Of a DNA stretch of 64,000 bases, positions 41,829-51,831 are shown piece after piece. A program made the position numbers and the translations under genes. The stretch comes from Paenibacillus cremeus (GTDB lineage: Bacteria; Bacillota; Bacilli; Paenibacillales; NBRC-103111), in the NCBI RefSeq assembly GCF_007786445.1, contig NZ_VNJI01000003.1:1-64000 (forward strand), given 5' to 3'. The notes beneath the pieces are model-generated. The model did not search any database, was not told where the DNA came from, and saw only the letters and a program-made list of their open reading frames with translations. Numbering within the stretch: the first letter of the stretch is position 1; every line of letters starts with the position of its first letter.

Positions 41829-43604
41829 ATGAAGAGGGCACGCTCATGGAGACCCATGAAAAACGTCGGCTTGCAAAGCAAAATCTTCGCTTATTATGCA
41901 CTGCTCATTGTCATTATTTTTCTTTCGAGCAGCATTGTCCTCTATTATTACATCTCCAATTTTACTAAAAATGTGGTCGGCGATTATGCACTCAATACGA
42001 TCCAACAAACCAACATGAAGCTGGACAGCTGGATGCAGGAGCTCGAGTCGTTGTCCAAGACCATTATGTGGAATGGCAACGTTCGGGATTTATTGGTGGA
42101 TTATTCCGGCTCCCCTTCGGATTTTATTAAGAAAATGCAGGTTAGCGGCTACTTCAGTTTACTGACGGCGCAGCGTGATGATATTCAATCGATCCTACTG
42201 CTGAAAAACTCCGATTATATTCTAAAATACGGCAATTTCTACGATTCCGAACCGGAAGAGCGACGATGGAGAGAACTGATGAGCAAGCCCGACAGCAGTT
42301 ACCAGGCTGGCAATTTTATATTGTCCGGCTCCATTAAGCGAGTACCGGGTGACGTAGACATGACCTTTGCGGGAATGCGGCAAATCTACGATAAATTTAC
42401 ATTCACCTCGATTGGAGCGATGGTCATTGAGTTTAAATACAGCCGGCTGTCCCAGTTCATGAGCATCTTGGACTCCAAACGGAAGGAGCACTACCTGGTC
42501 AATGGGGAAGGGATGGTGCTGTATAGCACCCATGCTGAGGACGTGGGAAACAAGCTGAATGCCGAGTACATGAAAGAGATCGCCGCCGGCCAGGCGTACA
42601 ATCTCGCCAAAATTGAAGGCAACAAGATGATCGCGTATAACCGCTCCGCATATACCGGCTGGTACATTATTTCCGTGACTCCACTCAGCGAAATCGTGGG
42701 TCCGCTCCAGTGGATGCAGCGCATTTTTCTGGCGGTCAGTGTCATCGGCATTACAGTCGCTTTGGCGCTGTCGGCATGGCTCTCCCGAAGCATCACTTCT
42801 CCGTTGACAGAACTCGTACGCAAGATGAGGCTCATTTCATTAAGCAACCTGAAGCAGCCGCTCGGCGCGGAGCCCGTGCAGATTCAATCCTATAACGAGA
42901 TCGAAAGACTGAACCATACGTTCAATACCATGCTGCGAGAGATTGACCATATGATCAGCGAGGTGTATGAAGCCCGTCTGAAGCAGACGGAAACGGAGCT
43001 CAAGGTGCTCAGGGCGCAAATTAATCCCCATTTTTTATACAATACGCTTGATGTGATTCACTGGAGGCTCATTGTCGACCACCAGAATGAAGTCGCGAGT
43101 CTCGTAAGGGCCCTATGCGGGATGCTTCGGTATAACATTAACGACAGTGATAAACCGGTCCAAATTCGCGATGAAATCGCCCAAATCCGCAATTTTATGG
43201 CCATTCAGCAAGCGCGCTTCGGTAACACGATCCATTTGCAAATTCAGGTGCAGCCGGAAATCGAGCAGTTGTCCATATGTAAATTCATCCTGCAGCCGAT
43301 CGTCGAGAATTGTTTGATTCACGGGTTTAAAGCAAGGAGCCAGGGGAAGATCGTCATCAACGGATACCTCGAAGAGGGACAGGTAAGGCTTGAAGTGGTG
43401 GATGATGGAATCGGCATGACACCCGAATCTTTGAATGTCCTGAACTCCACGCTGGCAGCCCGCTCGAATGGGAGTACGGGGATCGGAATACATAACGTTA
43501 ATCAACGTATTCAGTTGTGTTATGGAAGCCAGTATGGATTGAGCTTTGAAAGTTTGTCGGGAGAAGGGACGAAGGTGAGGATTACGCTGCCTCAATGCGG
43601 GTGA
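41829..43604 (+). CDS. YesM-type sensor histidine kinase
   Basis: A 591-residue kinase. An N-terminal helix (about 20-42) and a second at 295-317 enclose an extracytoplasmic sensor region of about 250 residues. A HAMP linker follows, then the His_kinase domain with His401 in RAQINPHFLYNTLD, and an HATPase domain (VVDDGIGMTPESLN, GTGIGIHNVNQRI). YesM/LytS-class kinases usually pair with AraC-type regulators and control carbohydrate transport. The matching regulator is seven genes away at 48674, at the end of the cluster. Confidence 0.9.
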   Translation: MKRARSWRPMKNVGLQSKIFAYYALLIVIIFLSSSIVLYYYISNFTKNVVGDYALNTIQQTNMKLDSWMQELESLSKTIMWNGNVRDLLVDYSGSPSDFIKKMQVSGYFSLLTAQRDDIQSILLLKNSDYILKYGNFYDSEPEERRWRELMSKPDSSYQAGNFILSGSIKRVPGDVDMTFAGMRQIYDKFTFTSIGAMVIEFKYSRLSQFMSILDSKRKEHYLVNGEGMVLYSTHAEDVGNKLNAEYMKEIAAGQAYNLAKIEGNKMIAYNRSAYTGWYIISVTPLSEIVGPLQWMQRIFLAVSVIGITVALALSAWLSRSITSPLTELVRKMRLISLSNLKQPLGAEPVQIQSYNEIERLNHTFNTMLREIDHMISEVYEARLKQTETELKVLRAQINPHFLYNTLDVIHWRLIVDHQNEVASLVRALCGMLRYNINDSDKPVQIRDEIAQIRNFMAIQQARFGNTIHLQIQVQPEIEQLSICKFILQPIVENCLIHGFKARSQGKIVINGYLEEGQVRLEVVDDGIGMTPESLNVLNSTLAARSNGSTGIGIHNVNQRIQLCYGSQYGLSFESLSGEGTKVRITLPQCG

Positions 43605-43684
43605 AGTGGGAATCGGAGGGGAAAAACCAATCTGAGTGTACCATTTCCAATGCCAGACTCATTTCTGCCTAATAACCCGAGGGG

Positions 43685-43709
43685 TATAATAAATTTGTAA
43701 ACGCATACG
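43685..43709 (+). promoter_or_regulatory. Promoter -10 and CRE-like site
   Basis: TATAAT at 43685-43690, followed by TGTAAACGCATACG at 43696-43709, which matches the CRE consensus at 12 of 14 positions. The site lies just downstream of the -10, where bound CcpA blocks initiation. It would give the five metabolic genes a second, glucose-sensitive start, independent of the kinase promoter. Confidence 0.55.
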
Positions 43710-43732
43710 AGCTAAAGCAAAGGAGGAGTTGA

Positions 43733-44473
43733 ATGGGAAACATTGCCGTAAGCCCCTGCAGTAATCCGGAATTGACTCTGGAAGAAGTGCTCAAGGCCTA
43801 CTCCGGTATGGGCTATGAGAAATTCGAGCTGTTCACCTCTTGGACGCGCTCTTCGGTAAATTATACTTCCGATCCGAGTGGGTATGCTTCACTGGCCGAG
43901 AGGTACGGAATGAAATTCACTTCGATGCATCTGCCTGTTATTGACGAACAGGAAGAATCCTTGCACCGGGCGATTGAGGCCGCACGCTTTGCCCAACGTC
44001 TGGGTGTGAACGTGGTGTTGTTTAAGGCGAAAAGCCGTCCTCTCTATATCCGTAATGCGGTGCCTTTTCTGAATGCGATTGAGGAGCTTATGCTTGATAT
44101 CACGCCTGTGCTGCAAAATCACGCAGGCAGTCCCATTGCTACGCTACAGGATTATCGGGAGGTCATTGAGGGGATTGGTGATCGTCGGATGAAAACGCTG
44201 CTGGAGGTAGGTCATTTTCATTCGGTCGGGGTGTCATGGAGGGAAGGGCTGGAGCTTCTGGGCGATTCGATTGCCCTCGTACATATCAAGGATCAGATCG
44301 GCCCTCAGTCCGTTGCATTTGGCACGGGTGAAATTGATTTGGCAGGCTTATTCGAGACGATGAAGGCTTCGGGGTATGCCGGCGATTACGTGGTGGAAAT
44401 GGAAGTCGAAGATAAAGAAAATACGCTCACTTATTTGGAAGCAGCGAGGCAGTATATCCAACCTTTGTTGTAA
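43733..44473 (+). CDS. Sugar phosphate isomerase/epimerase-family protein
   Basis: A 246-residue TIM-barrel protein of the xylose-isomerase-like class. It opens AVSPCSNPELTLEEVLKAYS, with Glu in KTLLEVGHFHSVG and the metal-side VHIKDQIG. Relatives act on keto-sugars and inositol derivatives. With a Gfo/Idh/MocA dehydrogenase and a sugar transporter it points to a cyclitol or modified sugar pathway (inference). The ATG follows AGGAGG. Confidence 0.82.
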   Translation: MGNIAVSPCSNPELTLEEVLKAYSGMGYEKFELFTSWTRSSVNYTSDPSGYASLAERYGMKFTSMHLPVIDEQEESLHRAIEAARFAQRLGVNVVLFKAKSRPLYIRNAVPFLNAIEELMLDITPVLQNHAGSPIATLQDYREVIEGIGDRRMKTLLEVGHFHSVGVSWREGLELLGDSIALVHIKDQIGPQSVAFGTGEIDLAGLFETMKASGYAGDYVVEMEVEDKENTLTYLEAARQYIQPLL

Positions 44474-44486
44474 AGGAGACCATCGA

Positions 44487-45473
44487 ATGGAGCACGTTAA
44501 CGTATGTATCATCGGTGCCGGGAATTTAGCATCTAAGCGAATTTATCCGTATATCGCCTCAGCGGGCGGTCGTTTGGTCGGCGTGTGCGATCTGGATTTT
44601 GAAAAAGCAGGTTTGAAAGCGCTTCTTTATGGCGGGAGAGCTTATAGCGATTATAAGGAAATGCTGTCAAAGGAGCATCCGGATTGCGTGATTGTGTGTA
44701 TCGGGCCGGAGCAGCATTATCAGATTGCAAAAGAGATCTTGAAGCTCGGCATTCCCGTGTATACGGAAAAGCCCTCAGCCCCTTCGGCGGAGATGGCGCT
44801 AAAGCTCGCCCGACAATCAGAGGAAAGCGGCGTGCTGTGCACAACCGCGTTCAAGAAAAGATACAGCGTAGCCTACAATCGAGCCAAGCAGTGGATCAAC
44901 CAATTCGACCCCTCTCAATTGGTCTCGCTCTCGGTCGACTATGCTTCGGGACCTTATTCCAACCAAAGTCCGAGAACGGAGTTTTTGCTTGATTTTGCCA
45001 TCCACTGCATTGATGTAACGGGTTATTTGTTCGGGGAAGCCCAGGAGGTCTTCAGCTTTGCAAAAGGCATGGAAGGGTATGCGGTCAGCGTCAAATATCG
45101 AAGCGGTGCGGTGGGAGCCTTCAACTTTACTTGTGCGCGTTCGTTTGGCGTACCGACGGAGGAAGTGGAGATCTCGGTCAAGGGCGGTAATTTTATGAGT
45201 ATTCATAATTCCTCCTGCTGGAAAATCACCGAAAATGAAAAGCCAGTCGAGTGGCGTGAGCCGCCTACGTTCATTAGCAATGGGGATAGCGGCAATGAAA
45301 CAGGGCACTTCGCTGAAATCGTCGATTATTTTCAAGCGGTCCGTGAGCGTCGATCGACGAGATCCAATATTTACGAAAGCTATAAAAGCCTGGTGCTATA
45401 TGAAGCGATTAAACGGTCGGCCGAATCCGGACAGGTGGTTCCAGTACAGTATGAATCCGTAACGAAAATTTAA
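44487..45473 (+). CDS. Gfo/Idh/MocA-family dehydrogenase
   Basis: A 328-residue oxidoreductase. The N-terminal Rossmann fold reads VCIIGAGNLASKRIYPYI, with the family YTEKPSAPS segment near residue 95, and a C-terminal alpha/beta domain follows. The ATG at 44487 follows AAAGGAG and gives the Rossmann motif at the right distance; an earlier in-frame ATG lies inside the previous gene. Members oxidise inositols, glucose derivatives or glucose-fructose pairs; the substrate is unknown. Confidence 0.88.
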   Translation: MEHVNVCIIGAGNLASKRIYPYIASAGGRLVGVCDLDFEKAGLKALLYGGRAYSDYKEMLSKEHPDCVIVCIGPEQHYQIAKEILKLGIPVYTEKPSAPSAEMALKLARQSEESGVLCTTAFKKRYSVAYNRAKQWINQFDPSQLVSLSVDYASGPYSNQSPRTEFLLDFAIHCIDVTGYLFGEAQEVFSFAKGMEGYAVSVKYRSGAVGAFNFTCARSFGVPTEEVEISVKGGNFMSIHNSSCWKITENEKPVEWREPPTFISNGDSGNETGHFAEIVDYFQAVRERRSTRSNIYESYKSLVLYEAIKRSAESGQVVPVQYESVTKI

Positions 45474-45489
45474 GCTGAGGAGGCTGTAT

Positions 45490-46824
45490 ATGAGAAAAAA
45501 TAGGGGATGGGGGCAACGCATTTCGGCCATGTCTATGGCTGCCGTGCTTGCATTGACCGTTGGCTGCAGCAATTCCGCTGATCCAACTGCTCCAAGCGCC
45601 AATAAAGCGAATGTTAACGGACCGAAGCCTAAGGTCATCTACTGGACGAACCGTCCTGCAGCCGACATCGAACGCATTAAAACCGACATCTTAAATGAGG
45701 TTCAAAAAGAGGTCGATCTGGAAATCGTCGTCATTCCGGCCGAATACGAGAACAAAATCCGGATTGCCATTAGCGGCGGAAACGCTCCCGACATGTTCGA
45801 CGTCGACGGGGTTTACACGGCCAATTACGCATATACCGGCGCGCTGCTTCCGCTCGACAAGTATTGGGATAACGCCGATTTTGACGATTATGTTCCATCC
45901 TCTAAGGAAAAAACGACCTACAACGGAAAAAAATACGCCGCCTCTTTATTTGACTCCAGCGTCGTGCTTTATTACAACAAGGATCATTTTGCCAAAGCAG
46001 GCATCACCAACGTCCCGGACAAGGTTAGCAACGCTTGGACCTTCGATCAATACTTGGATGCCGCACAAAAGCTGACGATCCGCGATGCTTCCGGCAAAAT
46101 CACCCAATATGGCGCCATTCCTTACGGCTGGCTTGCCCCGGACGTGACGAACGAAGGCGCTTCGTTTACTCATTTCTTGAATATTTGGAATCATGGCGCT
46201 GAGGTTTTGGACCCAAAGTATACGACCGCCAAAGGCTATCTCAACAGTCCCAAGACGATCGCCGTGCTTCAGGAGTACCAGGACTACTTCCAGAAATACA
46301 AGGTATCTCCACTGGAATCGATCACCAAGGATCAATCCGGCTTTGAGAATGGCAAGCTGTCCATGTACATTTCCAACATTTCCACCTCCTACGCGCTGAA
46401 GACCAAATATCCTGACCTAAAATTCGGTGTCATGCCGCTTCCGAAGGGCGAGAAGCAATACGGCTCCTCCGGCGGCTGGAACGTCGGCATCAGCGCCAAA
46501 ACGAAAGTCCCGGACGCCGCGTGGAAGGTCGTTCATGCCTTGACGGGAAAAGAGGGGCATAAGAAATTTGCGGAAATGTTCAACTTTATCCCGTCCAGAA
46601 AAAGTGCGCTGGATTCGATCCCAACCCTAAAGGAGTATCCCTTCAACCTGGCCAGAGAGCAGATGCTGAACGCCAGAGCCAGACCGGTAACACCGGCGTA
46701 TGCTGAAATTTCCCCGATTTTCGCTGAAATGATGAGTGCTATAGCCTATGGAGGAAATCCGACCGAGCTTGCGAACAAAGCGGCAGATAATATCGATAAG
46801 GTGCTATCGAAATACGCGAAGTAA
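45490..46824 (+). CDS. Sugar ABC transporter substrate-binding lipoprotein
   Basis: A 444-residue extracellular family 1 binding protein. The signal peptide ends LALTVGCSNSA, with Cys at about residue 26. The mature domain has the typical two-lobe pattern (KVIYWTNRP, GGNAPDMFDVDGVYTANYAY, GGWNVGISAKTKVPDAAWK). Its operon includes two permeases but no ATPase, so it probably uses the shared MsmK-type ATPase, as is common for this family. The ATG lies behind GAGGAGG. Confidence 0.92.
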   Translation: MRKNRGWGQRISAMSMAAVLALTVGCSNSADPTAPSANKANVNGPKPKVIYWTNRPAADIERIKTDILNEVQKEVDLEIVVIPAEYENKIRIAISGGNAPDMFDVDGVYTANYAYTGALLPLDKYWDNADFDDYVPSSKEKTTYNGKKYAASLFDSSVVLYYNKDHFAKAGITNVPDKVSNAWTFDQYLDAAQKLTIRDASGKITQYGAIPYGWLAPDVTNEGASFTHFLNIWNHGAEVLDPKYTTAKGYLNSPKTIAVLQEYQDYFQKYKVSPLESITKDQSGFENGKLSMYISNISTSYALKTKYPDLKFGVMPLPKGEKQYGSSGGWNVGISAKTKVPDAAWKVVHALTGKEGHKKFAEMFNFIPSRKSALDSIPTLKEYPFNLAREQMLNARARPVTPAYAEISPIFAEMMSAIAYGGNPTELANKAADNIDKVLSKYAK

Positions 46825-46906
46825 ATCAGCTGGAGAAAGCGGCATGTCTTCTTTGGAGGCAGTGCTGCTTTCTCATAACAAGAGACAAGAAGAAAGGGGT
46901 GGTGAC

Positions 46907-47839
46907 ATGAGCATGCAGGCCGACAAAACGGTGCTTCAAGCCGCAAGCAAACCGGCCCGGCGGAACTACCTTTACCTGAGGCAAATCCGCGACGGTTATT
47001 TTTTCATCTTCCCCGCGATGGTGATAATGGGTTTATTTACGGTCTATCCGTCCATTCATTTATTCTGGATGAGCTTGAATCGGTATCGCATGGTTGAAGG
47101 GGAGCAGCATGCCCAGTTTATCGGATTAAGCTATTATATCGCCGCATTTGATGATCCGCTGTTCCTTAAAACGCTATGGAATTCGTTTTATTTTCCGCTT
47201 GTCATTACTCCACTTCAGACGGCACTCGCTTTATTTATTGCTATCCTGCTGAGTGGGAAGACGCGGGGAATCAGCTTTTTTCGAACCACTTATTTTATCC
47301 CGGTCATTATGTCGTTCGTCATCGTCGGCATGTTCTGGAAGGAAATGCTGAATACCAATTCCGGTGTCATTAATGGGATGCTGGCTGTCCTGCATTTGCC
47401 TCCGTTGAGTTTTCTAACCGATCCGCAAATGGCGAAATTGTCGATTGCCATGGTCAGCATGTGGAGAGGCTGGGGCTGGTATTTGGTTATTTTTATCGCT
47501 GCCCTAACTCAGGTGCCTAAAGAGCTCTACGAGTCAGGCAGCATCGATGGGACGAACGCCTGGCAAAAGTTTTATTACATTACGCTTCCGATGATTCGCC
47601 GCAGTATGCTCTTTGTTATCATTGTATCGACGATGAACTGCATTAAGCTGTTTACACCGATTATGGTCATGACGAACGGGGGACCGGCCGATTCGACGCG
47701 AACGATCGTTCATTATATTTGGAGTATGGCGTTCCGATCGGGCGATTTTGGATATGCTGGGGCGATGGCGGTCATCTTGTTTTTTATCATCATGTTCATT
47801 TCCTTCGTCCAGTATCAATTTATGAAAAATGAGGATTGA
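46907..47839 (+). CDS. Sugar ABC transporter permease, first
   Basis: A 310-residue MalF-type permease with about six helices, containing the EAA loop ELYESGSIDGTNAWQKFYYI that contacts the ATPase. The ATG lies behind GAAAGGGGTGG. An earlier in-frame start at 46748 overlaps the binding-protein gene and would add a spurious N terminus. About 80 bases separate it from the binding-protein gene, but no terminator is present. Confidence 0.9.
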   Translation: MSMQADKTVLQAASKPARRNYLYLRQIRDGYFFIFPAMVIMGLFTVYPSIHLFWMSLNRYRMVEGEQHAQFIGLSYYIAAFDDPLFLKTLWNSFYFPLVITPLQTALALFIAILLSGKTRGISFFRTTYFIPVIMSFVIVGMFWKEMLNTNSGVINGMLAVLHLPPLSFLTDPQMAKLSIAMVSMWRGWGWYLVIFIAALTQVPKELYESGSIDGTNAWQKFYYITLPMIRRSMLFVIIVSTMNCIKLFTPIMVMTNGGPADSTRTIVHYIWSMAFRSGDFGYAGAMAVILFFIIMFISFVQYQFMKNED

Positions 47840-47844
47840 GACCT

Positions 47845-48663
47845 ATGATCATAAAGCAAAGCATGTCTGTCCTAAAATATGCGATTTTAATCGTGCTCGT
47901 CTTCGCCGTGTTTATCCCGCTGATCTATGTGATTTTGAAGTCGTTTACACCGAACGCGATTTTAGGAAAATCATTGTTTATTCCGGAGCGCGTGACATGG
48001 GATAATTATGATGCGGTGTTGTTTCATACTCCTTTTTTCAAATATTTAGGGAACACCATCTTTCTAGCGGTGACCATAACTCTAGGGAGTCTGTTGTTTG
48101 ATTCCATGGCGGCCTTTGGATTTTCTCGGATTGTGTTTCCGGGGAGGGAGATTCTCTTCCTATCCATCATCGCTATGCTGATTGTGCCGGGCGAAGTGCT
48201 ACTGCTGCCTCGTTACATGCTGATGCGGGATCTAGGGTGGATTGACGATTACAAAGCGCTCATTATCCCGTCCTTGAGCTCCGCTTATGCGATCTTTTTC
48301 TTACGACAGTTTTTCCTGGGCTTGCCTAAGGAATTGGAAGAGTCGGCCTTTATGGACGGCTGCTCCAGAATCAGAGTGTTTGCACAGATCTTAGTTCCGC
48401 TGCTCAAAGCTCCGTTATTAACGATGGGGCTCATGATTTTTTTTGGGGTGTGGGACGAATTTCTCTGGCCGTTAACTGTTATCAGCTCGCCCAGCAAATA
48501 TGTTTTGCAAATTGCGGTCAGTCTGCTCGACACCGAATTCTCGACGAATGTGGGGGCCAAATTCAGCAACGTGGTGTTAAGCTCGCTGCCTATTGTTGGT
48601 CTATTCTTGATCATACAGCGTCACTATATTACAGGCATTACGGCGGGAGCCATTAAAGAGTGA
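47845..48663 (+). CDS. Sugar ABC transporter permease, second
   Basis: A 272-residue MalG-type permease with six helices. The EAA loop is ELEESAFMDGCSRIRVFAQI. It follows the first permease by five bases and the ATG lies behind TGAGGA. It would form the heterodimeric channel with the previous protein. Confidence 0.9.
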   Translation: MIIKQSMSVLKYAILIVLVFAVFIPLIYVILKSFTPNAILGKSLFIPERVTWDNYDAVLFHTPFFKYLGNTIFLAVTITLGSLLFDSMAAFGFSRIVFPGREILFLSIIAMLIVPGEVLLLPRYMLMRDLGWIDDYKALIIPSLSSAYAIFFLRQFFLGLPKELEESAFMDGCSRIRVFAQILVPLLKAPLLTMGLMIFFGVWDEFLWPLTVISSPSKYVLQIAVSLLDTEFSTNVGAKFSNVVLSSLPIVGLFLIIQRHYITGITAGAIKE

Positions 48664-48673
48664 GGGGTGCCGG

Positions 48674-49447
48674 ATGAACATTCTCATAGTTGACGACGAG
48701 CACATGGTTTGCCGGGGAATCCAAACGATTATTGAGAGAACGGACTGGGGCTGGACAGTGGCGGGCAGTGCCAGTAATGGGCGAGAGGCGCTGGAGCTGA
48801 TGGAGCAGCAGGAGATCGATGTCGTCATTACGGATATCAAAATGCCGGAGATGGATGGCCTGCAAATGATGGAGTGCATTCATAACCGGGGGTACAGGTG
48901 TGAAATGATCGTGCTCAGCTCCTATGCGGATTTCGAGTTTGCCCGAAAGGCAGTCAAATATCGGGCCATGAATTATTTGCTCAAGCCGGTGGATCCGGAT
49001 GAGCTGATCAAGGATCTGCAAAAAGCGGAGCAAGCCGGGCAGGAGCGATCTCCCCGGCCGTTATCGCAGGAGCAGCTGCACGACTCGGCTCAGGATCCAG
49101 CTTCGGCTTCGGCTGGGAAAAAAAGCCGCCGAATCATTGAGCAGATCAAAGCGATCATACATGAAAGGTACCATCAGGATCTGCAAATCCGCGCTATTGC
49201 GGACGAGCTGAACATGAACTCCAGTTACTTAAGCGATTTATTCAAGCAGTACACGAATTTAACGTTCACCGAGTTTTTGATCGAATATCGCATCCAGAAG
49301 GCTAGGGAGTTGCTCCTTACCGATACGGGCATGAAGATGTACGAGGTCGCGGAAGCCGTCGGCTATCGGAATCCGAAGCATTTTAGCCAAATTTTCAAAA
49401 AGCATGTTGGCGAGTTCCCCATTGATTTTCGCGATCGGGTTCATTAG
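48674..49447 (+). CDS. YesN-type AraC response regulator
   Basis: A 257-residue regulator. The receiver has acidic DDEH (residues 7-10) and phosphoacceptor Asp54 (VVITDIKMPEMDG), with the conserved Lys in MNYLLKPVD. The C-terminal AraC domain carries IADELNMNSSYLSDLFKQ and EAVGYRNPKHFSQIFKK. It is the partner of the YesM-type kinase at 41829 and would activate this sugar-transport operon. Its gene ends the run before a 51-bp repeat array. Confidence 0.92.
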   Translation: MNILIVDDEHMVCRGIQTIIERTDWGWTVAGSASNGREALELMEQQEIDVVITDIKMPEMDGLQMMECIHNRGYRCEMIVLSSYADFEFARKAVKYRAMNYLLKPVDPDELIKDLQKAEQAGQERSPRPLSQEQLHDSAQDPASASAGKKSRRIIEQIKAIIHERYHQDLQIRAIADELNMNSSYLSDLFKQYTNLTFTEFLIEYRIQKARELLLTDTGMKMYEVAEAVGYRNPKHFSQIFKKHVGEFPIDFRDRVH

Positions 49448-49472
49448 AACGTTCCGTTCTTCACCGCGCAGC

Positions 49473-49820
49473 TAGGAGCTCGCCCCGGTGTCTGAGCGCC
49501 TCGTGCAAAGCGGAAAATCCGCTTAGGAGCTCGCCCTAGGGTCTGAGCGCTTCGTGCAAAGCGGAAAATCCGCTTAGGAGCTCGCCCTGGGGTCTGAACG
49601 CTTCGTGCAAAGCGGAAAATCCGCTTAGGAGCTCGCCCTGGGGTATGAGCGCCTCGTGCAAAGCGGAAAAACCGCTTAGGAGCTCGCCCTGGGGTCTGAG
49701 CGCCTCGTGCAAAGCGGAAAATCCGCTTAGGAGCTCGCCCCGGGGGCTGAGCGCCTCGTGCAAAGCGGAAAACCCGCTTAAGAGCTCGCCCCGGTGTCTG
49801 AGCGCTTCGTGCAAAGCGGA
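49473..49820. repeat. Seven-unit 51-bp tandem repeat
   Basis: The unit TAGGAGCTCGCCC...GGAAAATCCGCT recurs at 49473, 49524, 49575, 49626, 49677, 49728 and 49779, exactly 51 bases apart, the last truncated. Each full unit holds AAGCGG ... CCGCTT, a small hairpin whose five-base arms AGCGG/CCGCT remain paired in every full unit while the bases between them vary. It sits between the response regulator stop and a terminator. Because 51 is a multiple of three, long artificial frames appear on both strands. Confidence 0.9.
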
Positions 49821-49824
49821 GGGA

Positions 49825-49892
49825 AAGAAAAAGGGACATCCCTTCGTCATCAACTAAACGACGAGTTGTGGGATAGCCCCTTTTCTTTTCCG
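49825..49892 (+). terminator. Terminator after repeat array
   Basis: GAAAAAGGGACATCCC pairs with GGGATAGCCCCTTTTC, with a T-rich tail. It probably ends the sugar-transport operon. Confidence 0.75.
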
Positions 49893-49912
49893 AATCGCTC
49901 TAATCATATGAG

Positions 49913-50932
49913 CTAATAATCTCTGCCGTTTCTTTGCTGCCTTGTGGCGCCACGGTCGTAAGGATACGACACCGGCATCGCGCTCGCCTGATCCAACTGC
50001 TCCATCTGCTCAGAAGTGAGTGCCCAGCCGCTCGCGCCAAGATTCGTTTCCAGCTGCTCCATCGTTCGAGCGCCGATGATCGGTGCGGTAACTCCTGGCT
50101 TCTGAAGCAGCCAGTTGATAGCCACCTGAGCGGGCGTCTTCCCGGACTGCTCGGCCACGTTGAACAGCTCATCGATCACGTTCCAGGTATGATCATTATT
50201 ATACACGCTCCACGATTCGCTCCAGCCTTTCTCTTCCGCGATCGCTACCCGGCTATCCTTCGGCGGCTCCGCCATGCCCCTGCGGAATTTGCCGCTGAGC
50301 CAGCCACCGCGAAGCGGACTCCACGGAATGACACCCAGCCCTTCATTCTGGCACACTTGGATCAGCTCGTATTCCGTTGCCCGGGCCAGCAGGTTGTATT
50401 GCGGCTGTAGACAAACAAACGCCTCCCAGCCATGCTGTCTGCTCACATCAACCGCCTTTTGCAGCTGCCAGCCCCGGAAGTTGCTGGCGCCGATATATCG
50501 TACTAGGCCGCGCCGCACCAACTCGTTTAATGTACTAAGCGTTTCCTCCAGCGGTGTTTTTGGATCCCAAGCATGAACCTGAAACAAATCGATATAATCG
50601 GTCCCAAGCCGACGCAGGCTGGCTTCAACTCCGGCGAGAATATGCTTTCTGCTCAATCCGACGTCGTTGGGGCCACTCCCCATGGCAAAACGCACCTTAG
50701 TGGCGATGACGTAATCATCGCGACGCTGAGACTTCAGCCACTTGCCGACGATTTCTTCCGAAGCACCGGACGTATAAACATCGGCAGTATCGATAAAATT
50801 GCCGCCACCCTGCGTAAAGCGGTCCATAATCCGAAAGCTGTCTTCTTCACTCGTTTCGCGTCCGAAGGTCATCGCCCCTAAGCAAAGCTCGCTGACCCGG
50901 AGGCCCGATTTTCCCACATGTCTAAAATTCAT
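49913..50932 (-). CDS. Aldo/keto reductase
   Basis: A 339-residue (alpha/beta)8 NADP-dependent reductase. Catalytic tetrad residues lie in DTADVYTSG (Asp, Tyr), IATKVRF (Lys) and FQVHAWD (His). It resembles the AKR11/YajO-type group that reduces aldehydes and sugars. The ATG was chosen over an in-frame GTG at 50944 that overlaps the ribosome site. It is four bases downstream of an epimerase gene, so the two are co-transcribed. Confidence 0.9.
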   Translation of the reverse strand: MNFRHVGKSGLRVSELCLGAMTFGRETSEEDSFRIMDRFTQGGGNFIDTADVYTSGASEEIVGKWLKSQRRDDYVIATKVRFAMGSGPNDVGLSRKHILAGVEASLRRLGTDYIDLFQVHAWDPKTPLEETLSTLNELVRRGLVRYIGASNFRGWQLQKAVDVSRQHGWEAFVCLQPQYNLLARATEYELIQVCQNEGLGVIPWSPLRGGWLSGKFRRGMAEPPKDSRVAIAEEKGWSESWSVYNNDHTWNVIDELFNVAEQSGKTPAQVAINWLLQKPGVTAPIIGARTMEQLETNLGASGWALTSEQMEQLDQASAMPVSYPYDRGATRQQRNGRDY

Positions 50933-50948
50933 CGTTTGTTCCACCCTC

Positions 50949-51797
50949 TCAATATTGAACGTAGCTGCGCCAGGAATGAACGGGCTGCCAATTCAGCAGC
51001 TTTTTCGCCTTCTCGTTACTAAGGAGCGTCTCGTATCCGTCTAGAGTAGCGCGCAGATTTTGAACTTCGGGATAGGCAGCAGCCATCAAATCGCGGCTTT
51101 TGATATCCATACTTGTGTCGTCCGCCGCAATGTTCAAGGCTACCGCACCCAGTCCGTCCGCCTCGATCGCCAGACGGCAAGCTGCTGCTGCATCGCGTGT
51201 GTCAATGTAGCTCCACAAAATCCTTTTCCGTTTTTCCGGGTCATGAATAAAGCCTGGGAAATTTTGATACATCTCAGGTGCAATCACATTGCCAAGACGG
51301 AAGGAAACGATCTGCATACCGGTTTTGCGATGAAACATCTCCGCCGTCTGCTCATTCACAATTTTGGACAAGCCATAAGAGTCCTGTGGAAGCTGCGGAT
51401 GCTCCTCGTCCATCGGTACATACTGCGGCGCAAAGGGCTTGACGGCAAATACGAGTCCGTAGGACGACTCACTAGATGCGATCACTGCTTTGCGGATCCC
51501 GAGTCCCGAAGCCGCTTCAAGAATGTTGTAGGTGGACATGACGTTATTTTGAAACGTTACCTCGTTGGGGTGGGAATAAGCGACTGGAATCGCCGCCAGA
51601 TGCACTACAGCAGCCGCGCCGGACAACAGGCCATACACTTCACCCAGGTTTTTCAAGTCTGTGATCACCGTTTTACATAGCGGCTCCTCCGGCAGCCGGA
51701 TATCCGCATTCACAACCTCATAGCCCTGCTCCAAAAATTCTTTGATGACCCACTTACCGAGTCGGCCTGCACCGCCTGTAACTACAATCTTGTTCAA
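50949..51797 (-). CDS. NAD-dependent epimerase/dehydratase-family protein
   Basis: A 282-residue extended-SDR protein: [20 protein letters not shown] at the start, and the catalytic Tyr-x3-Lys in [11 protein letters not shown]. Members act on nucleotide sugars or uronates; relatives of this size include uronate dehydrogenase. The start is TTG behind GGGGGAAG. It diverges from a zinc alcohol dehydrogenase gene, and three palindromes lie in the 198-base gap. Confidence 0.82.
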   Translation of the reverse strand: MNKIVVTGGAGRLGKWVIKEFLEQGYEVVNADIRLPEEPLCKTVITDLKNLGEVYGLLSGAAAVVHLAAIPVAYSHPNEVTFQNNVMSTYNILEAASGLGIRKAVIASSESSYGLVFAVKPFAPQYVPMDEEHPQLPQDSYGLSKIVNEQTAEMFHRKTGMQIVSFRLGNVIAPEMYQNFPGFIHDPEKRKRILWSYIDTRDAAAACRLAIEADGLGAVALNIAADDTSMDIKSRDLMAAAYPEVQNLRATLDGYETLLSNEKAKKLLNWQPVHSWRSYVQY

Positions 51798-51831
51798 TTA
51801 ACTTCCCCCTTGACCTGATCTAAATGGCGTC

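Noticed and set aside
49473..49820. CRISPR array
   Set aside because: The units are adjacent copies without unique spacers, and no cas gene is nearby.
49444..49839. A 131-residue frame with a 17-residue repeat on the minus strand of the 51-bp array
   Set aside because: The period is a multiple of three, so other frames on both strands stay open too. There is no ribosome site or plausible start.
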